A stretch of DNA of 48,421 bases. Origin: a virus. Both the position numbers and the translations under genes were made by a program. The first letter of the stretch is position 1; every line of letters starts with the position of its first letter. The DNA is taken from the IMG/VR virus record IMGVR_UViG_3300006929_000026, positions 1 to 48,421 of that record. One strand, 5' to 3'. The notes under the pieces were generated by a model. The model worked only from the letters and a program-made list of their open reading frames with translations. It had not been told where the DNA came from and made no database searches. Positions 35,752-43,454 of this stretch are shown in pieces.

Positions 35752-37470
35752 CTAGCCGTCACAAGACAAACACTCTTCATCCATAGCTGCAGCTGCTATG
35801 TCGCCTCTAAGAACAGATTCTGTTCTCATATAGTATAAGGTCTTAATACCTTTTTTCCATGCATCTAAGTGAACTTTATTAATCCATTTAGGTGTTGCTT
35901 CAGAAGGAAATGCTAGGTTTAAACTAACTCCTTGATCTATATATTGCTGTCTTATACCTGCTTGATTAACTAATTCTAGTTGATTTATTTCTTTAAATGT
36001 TTTAAATACATCCTTAGCTGGTATATCATTATTAAACATTAAACCATCTAGTTCTTTTACATCTTGAACTGAGCCGCCATCTCTTAATATTTTATCCCAT
36101 ATCTTTTCAGTATTAAGTTTATTTCTACGTAAAAACTTAACTAGTGTAGGGTTTTTTCTAATAAATGTACCTTTAGCTGATTGTTCTGTAAATACATTTG
36201 CAGCCCATGGCTCAATACCAGGTGATATATTACCTGATAGTTTACTATTACTAACAGTTGGTGCTATAGCTCTAAGATGAGTATTACGCATACCAGTTCC
36301 TACGCACCATAATGGTTCGCCGTATGTTTCAGCTAGGTTTCTACTGGCTCTATCAGATTCTATTTTAATCTGACTAAATATTCTACGTGTTTCATATTGT
36401 GACAATAGCCCTTCAAATGGTATACCTTTTTCTTGTAAATAAGTATGCCAACCAAGTACTCCTAGGCCTAATGCTCTACCTTTACTAGCTGATCTTACAG
36501 AGTTTTCAAAACCTCTTAATCCTTTAGCTCTATGTATAAACTCTTCCATAACACCATCTAAAAACCATATACTATCATATATAAGATTAGTATTTTTCCA
36601 CTCATCATACTTAGCTAAATTTAAACTAGATAAACAGCATACAAAACTATGGTTTTCATCTGTATGTAAAGTAATTTCACTACAGATATTAGTCATATGA
36701 ACTTTTAAGCTGTTCGACTTGTAAGCATCTGGATTAGCCTTGTTTGTATTTCCTTTAAAGAGGACATATGGCTCGCCTGTAGCTTTTCGTTTTTGAAGTA
36801 ACTTGGACCACTTATTCCGTGCATTTGTATCTCCACTTTCGAGTCTTCGCATAAACTTATCGCCAACGACAGCACACTGATGTAAGTTAAGAGATTGACG
36901 ATTGACGTCCCCTTTAGGTTCTCTGATTTCCAACCATTCATCGAAATCAGCGTGTTCAATATTGATATTAACGGATGCAGCCCCTCTACGTACTGATCCT
37001 TGGTTGGTTGCGAGTATAGTTGAGTCATAGATCTTGCAAAAAGGGACAACTCCATCTGATGTTCCATTACCTGTAATTTTAGATCCGGCGGGTCTTATCA
37101 TATTTATACCGACGCCTACGCCACCACCGTGTTTAGCGAGCAGCATCATTTCTAGATTTTTTTGCCCTATATCACTTATACTATCAGCGACATCAATACC
37201 AAAACAAGATATAGGTAAGCCTCTATCAGTTCCAGTGTTAGAAAGAACAGGTGAAGCTAAACATAGCCAACCATTCCATATGTATTCAAAAAACGTAGGT
37301 GCTAATTCAGGTTTATATAAACGTCGTGCCACAGTTTTCGATACTCGCATATAGGCTTCTCTGGGTGTTTCACCTTGAAGTAAGTATCCTCCACTAATAG
37401 TTTTTTTATAGACATCAGTATTTCCCCAATTAGGGTAATCTTCTCCTTTAATCCAATCATTATTCCACAT
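35752..37470 (-). CDS. nrdA: Ribonucleotide reductase class I, alpha subunit
   Basis: This 572-aa protein reduces ribonucleotides to deoxyribonucleotides with NrdB. Active-site parts are present: ISCF (Cys89, redox), NICSEI (Asn261, Cys263 thiyl, Glu265), VCCLSS (Cys279 partner), the radical-transfer tyrosines in TLYYMRTES, and a C-terminal CLSC (567-570) for reduction by thioredoxin. There is no N-terminal ATP-cone, so it is much shorter than cellular NrdA and should lack the dATP overall-activity switch. Residues about 113-257 lie in a GC-richer block (about 40-45%) than the rest. It is the last gene of the - arm, stopping 7 bp from the hairpin. No glutaredoxin or NrdH gene is in view. Confidence 0.93.
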   Translation of the reverse strand: MWNNDWIKGEDYPNWGNTDVYKKTISGGYLLQGETPREAYMRVSKTVARRLYKPELAPTFFEYIWNGWLCLASPVLSNTGTDRGLPISCFGIDVADSISDIGQKNLEMMLLAKHGGGVGVGINMIRPAGSKITGNGTSDGVVPFCKIYDSTILATNQGSVRRGAASVNINIEHADFDEWLEIREPKGDVNRQSLNLHQCAVVGDKFMRRLESGDTNARNKWSKLLQKRKATGEPYVLFKGNTNKANPDAYKSNSLKVHMTNICSEITLHTDENHSFVCCLSSLNLAKYDEWKNTNLIYDSIWFLDGVMEEFIHRAKGLRGFENSVRSASKGRALGLGVLGWHTYLQEKGIPFEGLLSQYETRRIFSQIKIESDRASRNLAETYGEPLWCVGTGMRNTHLRAIAPTVSNSKLSGNISPGIEPWAANVFTEQSAKGTFIRKNPTLVKFLRRNKLNTEKIWDKILRDGGSVQDVKELDGLMFNNDIPAKDVFKTFKEINQLELVNQAGIRQQYIDQGVSLNLAFPSEATPKWINKVHLDAWKKGIKTLYYMRTESVLRGDIAAAAMDEECLSCDG

Positions 37471-37696
37471 TTAAATCTAGTTTCTTTTCTTGTTCTTTTT
37501 TATTTCTTTTTTCTTCAGCTTTTTTCATTTTATTTACTATTTTATCCCACTCTTTTTCACCCATAAACAATTGTAAAGCTGTTATAGTTCCACGTGATAA
37601 TGAATCTATTTGTTGTATTTCTAATATAAGTTTTTGAGATACTCTAATTAAAGAATCTATTTTCTTTTGCATCTCTACTAATGTACTTTCTTTCAT
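37460..37696 (-). CDS. Small coiled-coil protein before nrdA
   Basis: This 78-aa protein has two predicted helices, with a short turn at GTITALQLFMGEKEW, and a Lys/Glu-rich C-terminus (KKAEEKRNKKEQEKK). It overlaps the nrdA start by 11 nt and the next gene by 4 nt (ATGA), so it belongs to the same operon. No known domain is visible. It may assist the reductase or be unrelated. Confidence 0.6.
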   Translation of the reverse strand: MKESTLVEMQKKIDSLIRVSQKLILEIQQIDSLSRGTITALQLFMGEKEWDKIVNKMKKAEEKRNKKEQEKKLDLNVE

Positions 37697-37833
37697 ATGT
37701 TTTTACTTAATATAATTGGACTTGCATCTTCGTGATGATTTACTTCGTAATGATTATCAAATTCTTTTATAAGAACTTTTTTATTTTTAAATCTACGAGG
37801 ATATCTTTTTAATACGTATTCTTCTATGTTCAT
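37693..37833 (-). CDS. 46-aa small basic protein
   Basis: This 46-aa frame starts MNIEEYVLKRYPRRFKNK, then VLIKEFDNHYEVNHHEDA, ending ILSKNI. It overlaps both neighbours by 4 nt (ATGA on each side), a pattern that is typical of translationally coupled operon genes. I recognise no family. It has mixed charge and no membrane segment. Confidence 0.6.
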   Translation of the reverse strand: MNIEEYVLKRYPRRFKNKKVLIKEFDNHYEVNHHEDASPIILSKNI

Positions 37834-38096
37834 GCGTTTAATAAATAAATTGTGTAGCCTATCATAACGTTTATATTAACCGCTACTAAGTTCCATTGTT
37901 TTGCTAACCATACTTGAGGTATGCAAATAAGACCTCCTATTATATATAATATAGGACCAATATTACCTTGGTTTAATACATACGGAGCTATCATAATAAA
38001 ACCTGTACCCATATATCCTAGTCTATTTGATATACGTTCTTTAGCAGATAATCTTCTCTGTTTTACTAATAGTTTTAAAAAACTTCTTTTTTTCAT
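37830..38096 (-). CDS. Small membrane protein between nrdB and nrdA
   Basis: This 88-aa protein has a basic N-terminus (KKRSFLKLLVKQRRLSAKER) and then three hydrophobic stretches (GYMGTGFIMIAPYVL; IGPILYIIGGLICIPQVWLA; LVAVNINVMIGYTIYLL), giving a likely 2-3 TM inner-membrane protein. It lies directly between nrdB (starting at 38096/38097 junction) and the next small gene, which it overlaps by 4 nt. Membrane proteins within RNR operons of phages are known but of unclear role; it may serve host takeover or exclusion. Confidence 0.6.
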   Translation of the reverse strand: MKKRSFLKLLVKQRRLSAKERISNRLGYMGTGFIMIAPYVLNQGNIGPILYIIGGLICIPQVWLAKQWNLVAVNINVMIGYTIYLLNA

Positions 38097-39065
38097 TTAC
38101 CAAATATCTTCAAAATCTTCTCCTTCGTTAGCCTTTGCGTAATCAGTAGGCCTAACACTAAAAAAGTCAGTATGAGTATGCCCCCCGGTAAGATGGTAGA
38201 ACCAATCAAGAGCTTTTGCTCCGTCTTTGTCAAACTGAAAGTACTCCCCGTGGTGCTCGTAGCCGAGTTCTGTAATTTTTTCATTGAGTCTTTTTCTAAT
38301 GAATTGTTTAAGGTCGTAAGCTTTAAGATTTTCAATGTCTCCAAGTTCGAACATTTTGTCAATATAGTTTTCTTCTGCTTCGAGCATTGCTGTTGCAGCA
38401 TCCAATATGTCTTGTTCACAGTCTTTTAATAATTTATTATTTTCTTTACACATATGACGAAAAAGTGTACAACCCATCTTACTATGCAACGACTCATCGC
38501 GCACACTCCATTTCATCTGTTGTCCTACTCCTTTCAGTAAATTTCTTAACTGAAAACTATATAGAACAGCGAAGGCAGAGTACAAGCTAACACCTTCAGC
38601 AAAGGCGCTAAAGACTGCAAGGCTTCGTGCAATTCCAGTATGTTCACTTCCATCATAACTAACTAAATTATCAAAGCGTTCCATTGTTGCTTCGTCTTGT
38701 AAGAACGCTTCAAAATTTTCAAGACCAAGAGTTTCATTTAAATAACTATATGCAACAGCATGTATTGTTTCTTGCGAACCAAACATCATTGCCATTTGTT
38801 GAATTTCATGCTTCGGAAACCATGATACAACTTTCTGTGTCCAATAGTCTGACACAGCACATTCTGTTTGAGCAAAGCCCAACAGTATATTGCCTACTAA
38901 ATTTTTTTCTTCTGGTGTAAGCTTTTCGTTCCAATCTTTAATATCGCTTGACATTGATATTTCAGTATGAAGCCAGAATGCTTGAGCCTGTTTAAGCCAC
39001 CCTTCAGTATAGTATTCAGGGTACTCAAAAGGCTTGTAAGGTACTCTTACGTCAAATAATCCCAT
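38097..39065 (-). CDS. nrdB: Ribonucleotide reductase class I, beta subunit
   Basis: This 322-aa protein supplies the di-metal/tyrosyl radical to NrdA. Ligands visible are Glu99 and His102 (ETIH), Glu157 (AFAEGVS), Glu191 and His194 (RDESLH). Tyr106 (ETIHAVAY) is in the radical position, so it is a tyrosyl rather than Phe/Mn-type enzyme. The first ligand lies in FAQTECAV, most simply Glu68 in place of the usual Asp, which is an alignment inference. The C-terminus (ANEGEDFEDIW) is the acidic aromatic tail that binds the alpha subunit. Part of its 3' half is GC-richer than the neighbours. Confidence 0.92.
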   Translation of the reverse strand: MGLFDVRVPYKPFEYPEYYTEGWLKQAQAFWLHTEISMSSDIKDWNEKLTPEEKNLVGNILLGFAQTECAVSDYWTQKVVSWFPKHEIQQMAMMFGSQETIHAVAYSYLNETLGLENFEAFLQDEATMERFDNLVSYDGSEHTGIARSLAVFSAFAEGVSLYSAFAVLYSFQLRNLLKGVGQQMKWSVRDESLHSKMGCTLFRHMCKENNKLLKDCEQDILDAATAMLEAEENYIDKMFELGDIENLKAYDLKQFIRKRLNEKITELGYEHHGEYFQFDKDGAKALDWFYHLTGGHTHTDFFSVRPTDYAKANEGEDFEDIW

Positions 39066-39070
39066 ATATA

Positions 39071-39211
39071 TTAATCGTTAAATATTTCTAAACAAATATC
39101 TACAAATGGTAGATATATTACGTGCTGCACAGAATCTGAATGAGGATAACTTCTAGCTCCTATCAAAACTCCTGGGTAGAACCCAACAGTTAGTTCCCAA
39201 TTTTTATCCAT
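39071..39211 (-). CDS. 46-aa conserved-looking small protein
   Basis: This 46-aa frame starts at 39211 and ends five bases before nrdB's start. It reads MDKNWELTVGFYPGVLIGA, then RSYPHSDSVQHVIYLPFVDI and CLEIFND. The tight strand pattern 'GFYPG.L.G.R', then 'H..YLPFVDIC' looks like a small well-folded beta protein, and I have seen similar short reading frames upstream of nrdB in other phages. Its start overlaps the upstream gene by 8 nt. It could modulate the reductase; this is only suggested by position. Confidence 0.6.
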   Translation of the reverse strand: MDKNWELTVGFYPGVLIGARSYPHSDSVQHVIYLPFVDICLEIFND

Positions 39212-39377
39212 AGCATTTTATATTATTTTCTTCTTGTAATTTTACTAAATCTTTGTAATACATATAGCCTTTAACTTCAAACCTCCATTTAATCCACTTA
39301 TCAATTTGTCTTTCAGCATATTTTCTACGAGCTATTTGTTTTGTGATTCGAGTATTAATCTTATCGTTTCGTCGCAT
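39204..39377 (-). CDS. 57-aa basic protein overlapping both neighbours
   Basis: This frame starts at 39377 inside the 3' end of the endonuclease gene (46-nt overlap in another frame) and overlaps the following gene by 8 nt. It reads as one basic helix (MRRNDKINTRITKQIARR, KYAERQIDKWIKWRFEVKGY) ending NNIKCYG. The composition suits nucleic-acid binding; no family is recognised. It fills what would otherwise be a 120-bp gap. Confidence 0.5.
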   Translation of the reverse strand: MRRNDKINTRITKQIARRKYAERQIDKWIKWRFEVKGYMYYKDLVKLQEENNIKCYG

Positions 39378-39781
39378 TCTTTTTGATTTTGTGGTTTATA
39401 TATGGTAGTTGAATCTAAATTATCTAAAACATATTTTTTAAACATCTTCCATTTAATTGGAAAACTTTCATTAGCTCTACCTTTTGTTTCTATTATAAAT
39501 CCTTTACCTATAAAATCAGGTGTGTATTTAATATTAATTATATTTTTATTACCTCTGTTTTTAAAAACTCCTTTACCATTAGCACACCTTTCATATGCTG
39601 GTTGATCAAAGTTAAATCCAGGAAACAATTCAAATGTAACACCTTCATATTTAGCTTTTATTTTAGCTTTTTTTAAGGCTATATACATATATTTTTCAAG
39701 TCCAGAAGCAAAAGTAATACCGTCATATGATATTTTTTTTGATTGTACAGGTCCTTTTTTTCGTTTATATTTAGTCTTCAT
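39332..39781 (-). CDS. PD-(D/E)xK endonuclease (T7 gp3 or DUF1064-like)
   Basis: This 149-aa protein carries a PD-(D/E)xK nuclease core: Glu29 in SGLEKYM, Asp89 in YTPDFIGKG, Glu98 and Lys100 in IIETKGRA. Spacing and the SGLEKYMYIALKKA helix fit the small phage group of Holliday-junction resolvase- or T7 endonuclease I-like enzymes (DUF1064 type). It would cut branched DNA during recombination or packaging. I chose the ATG at 39781; a GTG at 39787 lies further upstream. It overlaps the preceding gene by 11 nt. Confidence 0.75.
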   Translation of the reverse strand: MKTKYKRKKGPVQSKKISYDGITFASGLEKYMYIALKKAKIKAKYEGVTFELFPGFNFDQPAYERCANGKGVFKNRGNKNIINIKYTPDFIGKGFIIETKGRANESFPIKWKMFKKYVLDNLDSTTIYKPQNQKECDETIRLILESQNK

Positions 39782-40022
39782 GTGCACGTTTTATCATAGC
39801 TTCTTCAATCTCATCACTTAAACAACGCTTAGCAGCTTCAATATAAAGTAGTGCATCCATTAATTCTTCTTGTACGTCTACTAAAAATCTATTAAGATCT
39901 TTTGTTTGATGTTTAATTTCTTGCATCATAGTAGCACCATACTTTTTTTGGCCAATAAGACTACGCTCATCCATCTTAGCTAAGACAGCTTGAACTATTT
40001 TATCTTCTGTTTTAATCCTCAT
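39771..40022 (-). CDS. Small MazG-like or pyrophosphohydrolase-related protein
   Basis: This 83-aa protein has a helix with VQEELMDALLYIEAA, resembling the Glu-Glu-x-x-Asp metal-binding helix of the all-alpha NTP-pyrophosphatase families. An upstream GQKKYGATMMQEI matches the usual 'KYG..M' entry in small phage members, and the terminal helix is acidic then basic. It is shorter than full MazG, so it may need to dimerise or be non-catalytic. It follows the GIY-YIG/MazG fusion with an 11-nt overlap. I chose the ATG at 40022; a TTG lies 9 nt upstream. Confidence 0.55.
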   Translation of the reverse strand: MRIKTEDKIVQAVLAKMDERSLIGQKKYGATMMQEIKHQTKDLNRFLVDVQEELMDALLYIEAAKRCLSDEIEEAMIKRAHED

Positions 40023-40788
40023 CTTTAACAAATGTTCCGTTAACCATTTTACCGGTACGTTTATTAATTACTTTATATGCTGAAGCTATACAACTTTCTA
40101 TATTATAGCCTTTTAAATAAGCCAAGTTAGTTAATACAACTACAATATCACCTATTGCATCTACAACTTCTGGCTCATCATCTTTTAATAAAGCTTTAGC
40201 AAGCTCGCCACACTCTTCTTGTAGTTTTACATATTGAGTTTTAGCATCGCCTGTAGCATATATACCTCTTGTGCTAGCCCAATCACGTATATTATTAAAC
40301 ATTTTTAAGGGTTTTTTACTACAAGTTTTTGTTTGTGGTGTGTGTTCTGGATTAAAATAAGCTTCATAAAAAGCTTTATTGTATATATAACATCTTTTAT
40401 CGTTAAACATAGATGTTTTTGCGTTGTGTAATATCCAAGGTATGTTCTCTTTTGTTATATTAAACTGGCCGAACCCTGTTTTCCATGTTAAACCTATGTT
40501 ATTCTTTAATTGTTTTTCAAGCTCAGCGCTTGAACAAGGGAATGTTGAGGTTTGTTCTGTTGCGTTTATTTTCATTTTATTAAATAAGTTTTTATATTTT
40601 TTCATGTCTACTTTGTAGCCATAAGACTTTTGAAGTTCTATCTCCTTGTCAGATATATAGTCTATATCTTTACTAGAATCAAGAACTTCGTACTCTCCTT
40701 CTTTATAACCTTGTATAAGTGTAACCCTTTTATTAAGATTACTTGTTACACCTATTTTTTTACCCGGTATATGATATAAATAATACAT
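40012..40788 (-). CDS. mazG: GIY-YIG-like/MazG fusion protein
   Basis: This 258-aa protein has two parts. Residues 1-70 (YYLYHIPGKKIGVTSNLNKR, later DYISDKEIELQKSYGYKVDM) are like a GIY-YIG nuclease entry: YLYHI, then KIGVTSNL and R. Residues about 165-255 are a MazG-type NTP pyrophosphohydrolase: QEECGELAKALL gives Glu191/Glu192/Glu195 and EPEVVDAIGD gives Glu207/Asp210/Asp214. A middle region (80-160) contains three cysteines and is unassigned. MazG hydrolyses NTPs or dNTPs to NMPs; phage versions were proposed to adjust nucleotide or ppGpp pools. The nuclease half lacks an obvious catalytic Glu that I can confirm, so it may be a binding module. Confidence 0.65.
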   Translation of the reverse strand: MYYLYHIPGKKIGVTSNLNKRVTLIQGYKEGEYEVLDSSKDIDYISDKEIELQKSYGYKVDMKKYKNLFNKMKINATEQTSTFPCSSAELEKQLKNNIGLTWKTGFGQFNITKENIPWILHNAKTSMFNDKRCYIYNKAFYEAYFNPEHTPQTKTCSKKPLKMFNNIRDWASTRGIYATGDAKTQYVKLQEECGELAKALLKDDEPEVVDAIGDIVVVLTNLAYLKGYNIESCIASAYKVINKRTGKMVNGTFVKDED

Positions 40789-40790
40789 AT

Positions 40791-41462
40791 TTAGAATTTT
40801 AATTTGTCGTTGTAAATGTGTAGGTTGTGTGCAAAATGATAGTATGTGCCAACTTCAATAGATAATCTCTCTGCAACCATTTTCTGTAGCATTGAAAAAC
40901 AGTATTGGTCATTGCAAAAACCATACCAGAGATCATTAGAACGCATCAGAACAGCCATATTAAGAGCTGGGTTCTGTCTACCTGTTAGCTTTTGATCATA
41001 TAATATAGTAAATTGTATTGCATAAGTACATGGTGTATCTTTTGCATACGTATCTATTTCTTTACCATCATATATAGATATAGCAGCATGCCTAGTATCT
41101 TTTACTGTTTCTAGTTTAGCTATAACTTTATCTATTTGATCATTTCTATTCCATTGCCAACCATAATTAGATCTTACACAACCATTGCTGTCCATCATTT
41201 TATACCAGATTGGCGCCTTCTTAGCAATATCTTCCGCGTTAGGATTTCCTGACAGATACCAGTTCCATTCTCTTTCAGCATACGTAATATTCCAATTACG
41301 AGACTTGTTGTGTATAGAATTTTGAAGTGGGTCGTTAAGCGTAAACCCCACGTTAAATAAAGCTCTTGTATCAGCAAACTCAACACCTTCAGTAGCGATT
41401 TTAGTGTAGAAATAATTGTATGCATCACTTGCGTTATTAAAATTATTTTTTATGTTTATCAT
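40791..41462 (-). CDS. thyA: Thymidylate synthase family protein
   Basis: This 223-aa protein matches thymidylate synthase (folate-dependent dUMP to dTMP methylation). I took the ATG at 41462; longer starts lie inside the upstream gene. Present are SNYGWQW, the nucleophile Cys145 in DTPCTYAIQF, Arg174/Ser175/Asp177 in LMRSNDLWYGF, Asn184 in FCNDQY and the HNLHIYND end. The usual Leu-Pro-Pro-Cys is Thr-Pro-Cys here, and the folate-side helix is shortened. Cellular ThyA is about 264 aa. It could alternatively be a dUMP or dCMP hydroxymethylase relative; the retained Asn favours a dUMP substrate. Confidence 0.78.
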   Translation of the reverse strand: MINIKNNFNNASDAYNYFYTKIATEGVEFADTRALFNVGFTLNDPLQNSIHNKSRNWNITYAEREWNWYLSGNPNAEDIAKKAPIWYKMMDSNGCVRSNYGWQWNRNDQIDKVIAKLETVKDTRHAAISIYDGKEIDTYAKDTPCTYAIQFTILYDQKLTGRQNPALNMAVLMRSNDLWYGFCNDQYCFSMLQKMVAERLSIEVGTYYHFAHNLHIYNDKLKF

Positions 41463-41754
41463 AATAATATTTTTGCATTCTTCTAACCTCTTGATGTATG
41501 TTTTCGTGTGTATATACGTTAGGAGATAGATGAGGTTTTTCACCTTTTTTATATGGTCCTAATCTTATTTCTATATACCACTCTTCTGGTTGCAAACCAG
41601 GTTTAGTAGGTACAGGACTAATTCTAACGTTATTATTTATACACCAAGAATTTATTTCATTTTCTTGTTTACTCATTGTAGGATAATTATAACTTAATCC
41701 TTTATGACTTGATTTTTTTTTGGTTCTACGTTGTTGTCTTTGATCTACTCCCAT
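41443..41754 (-). CDS. Hypothetical basic protein overlapping primase-helicase end
   Basis: This 103-aa protein has a Lys/Arg/Gln-rich N-terminus (GVDQRQQRRTKKKSSHKG) and a folded-looking C-terminal half (ISPVPTKPGLQPEEWYIEIR, YTHENIHQEVRRMQKYYYDK). It overlaps the primase-helicase stop by 10 nt at its start and the next gene by 20 nt at its end, so it is coupled to both. No family is recognised; nucleic-acid binding would suit its charge and neighbours. Confidence 0.6.
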   Translation of the reverse strand: MGVDQRQQRRTKKKSSHKGLSYNYPTMSKQENEINSWCINNNVRISPVPTKPGLQPEEWYIEIRLGPYKKGEKPHLSPNVYTHENIHQEVRRMQKYYYDKHKK

Positions 41755-43451
41755 GGCATAGGTTCATTTTCTTTAACCACATTATGATGAGGTATAAAAC
41801 AACCAGATGCTGCATCCCATTTAAAATGAGCTTCAGCTCCATTTTCACCTAAGTTTTGAAATTTAACCTTAAGTATTTTAGCTTTGACTGTTTTTTCTTC
41901 ATAATTTCTATGTACTAATATACCATGATAACTAGCATCATACCATTCACCACCACCTTTTATATTATACATATTAGGTTCTTCTATTTGACCGTCTTTA
42001 TCTCTGTACATTTTAGTAGGATGAGCTACAATAAAAACTAATACATCAAACTTTTTAGCAAAGCTTTCTATTTTAGTAAGATATTCCATTGTATAACGAT
42101 TTATATCTTCTGTTTTACTATCAACATCTCTTATTTTATTAAATGGATCTATAACTAAACATTTAATACCTTTACGTTTTACAAGCTCAGCTCCTTTTCT
42201 TAACACAGATTCAAGAGTATAACGCTCCATATCAATAAAGAAAAAATTATCATTAATATGGTTAGCAACTCTATTCCATTTATCACTTTTAATATCACCT
42301 CTTGTTGGCATACCCTGCCAAGTTTTACGCATTAATTTATGTGCGTGTAAATATGTAGGTGCGTTTTCAGGTGAAGCAAATGCTGTTTTCCAACCATAAT
42401 TTATGTTATAACCAATAACCATTTGATCCACAAAATCAGATTTACCGCTACTCGGTATACCAGTAACAGTAATAAACTGCCCAGTATAAGTACTAAATAT
42501 ATCATCAAAATTTTGTAAACCAACTTGATATCCTGGTTTAAACCCGTTTTCCACAAAGTCTGTAACTTCATTTTCAATATCTTTAAATGTAGTGACATTT
42601 TCAAGAGGAACAGGTCTAGCTTGGTTAATCCTTTGAACGAGTTTTTGTTTTCCATGTTTTAATAAATATTCGTTAGCATCTTTACAGTCTTCAAACGTAG
42701 CTAAAAAACAAACTTCAGCACCAAGACGTCTTATAAGTTCTTGCTGTAATGCTTGACCAGCTTCGTCTTGATCTACTGCTAGTATTATTTTTTCTTTCTT
42801 ATCAAAATAATCTATACAGTTGTCTAAATAATCTAAATTATTAGAGTTTAAAGTAGCTCCATTTGGTACAGAAACCACGTTAGGTATGCCAGCTTCATGA
42901 CAAGATAAAGCGTCCATTTCTCCTTCCACAATAACACAGCTATCATAACCCACAATACTATTAATATTGTAAAATACTTTTTCTGCTCCTTTGAATAATT
43001 TAAAATTCTTTCTACCATCTCTATATTTTATATTGATGAGCTGATCACCCATCATGTAATTAAAATGTATAGTATTCTCTTTCTTACCGGTTTGAGGCAT
43101 AAACTCAAGACCTTCACCGACCTTGAGATCGGTTAAAGTCTTTTGAGATATTCCTCTTGTATTAAACCAATCAACAACTTTACTCTGTAGAAGTTTATAA
43201 ACGTATTCATCAGGTCTTGTATAGACCTTTTCACTAGCTCCTTTGCGTTGATAAGTATGTAGTTGAAAAGTAGTATTACAATTATGACAAGTACCAAGGC
43301 CACGATCCCAATCATAAGAAGCACATTTTGCTTTTTGATTTTTAGGTTTTCTTTTAGATGAACACAGGGGACAAATCCCCTGCGTTTTTTCATCTAGACC
43401 GTATTGATTGTATTTATCAATCAAAAATCCGTTGATCTCTTGTTGTTGCAT
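41745..43451 (-). CDS. Primase-helicase, T7 gp4-like
   Basis: This 568-aa protein combines a zinc-binding module (Cys27/Cys30 in CPLC and Cys55/Cys58 in CHNC), a TOPRIM primase domain (Glu176 in VIVEGEMDAL and Asp227/Asp229 in LAVDQDE) and a RecA-like DnaB-type helicase (Walker A GIPSSGKS at 331-338, Walker B KCLVIDPFNK, then AHPTKM sensor). It would unwind the fork and prime lagging-strand synthesis. The arrangement and length are those of T7 gp4. Nearby SSB, ligase and recombination genes fit a replication module; the DNA polymerase is not in the window. Confidence 0.93.
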   Translation of the reverse strand: MQQQEINGFLIDKYNQYGLDEKTQGICPLCSSKRKPKNQKAKCASYDWDRGLGTCHNCNTTFQLHTYQRKGASEKVYTRPDEYVYKLLQSKVVDWFNTRGISQKTLTDLKVGEGLEFMPQTGKKENTIHFNYMMGDQLINIKYRDGRKNFKLFKGAEKVFYNINSIVGYDSCVIVEGEMDALSCHEAGIPNVVSVPNGATLNSNNLDYLDNCIDYFDKKEKIILAVDQDEAGQALQQELIRRLGAEVCFLATFEDCKDANEYLLKHGKQKLVQRINQARPVPLENVTTFKDIENEVTDFVENGFKPGYQVGLQNFDDIFSTYTGQFITVTGIPSSGKSDFVDQMVIGYNINYGWKTAFASPENAPTYLHAHKLMRKTWQGMPTRGDIKSDKWNRVANHINDNFFFIDMERYTLESVLRKGAELVKRKGIKCLVIDPFNKIRDVDSKTEDINRYTMEYLTKIESFAKKFDVLVFIVAHPTKMYRDKDGQIEEPNMYNIKGGGEWYDASYHGILVHRNYEEKTVKAKILKVKFQNLGENGAEAHFKWDAASGCFIPHHNVVKENEPMPWE

Positions 43452-43454
43452 AAG

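Noticed and set aside
36705-37067. Overlapping - strand ORF within nrdA
   Set aside because: It is another frame of the GC-richer nrdA block, with no start spacing or motif.
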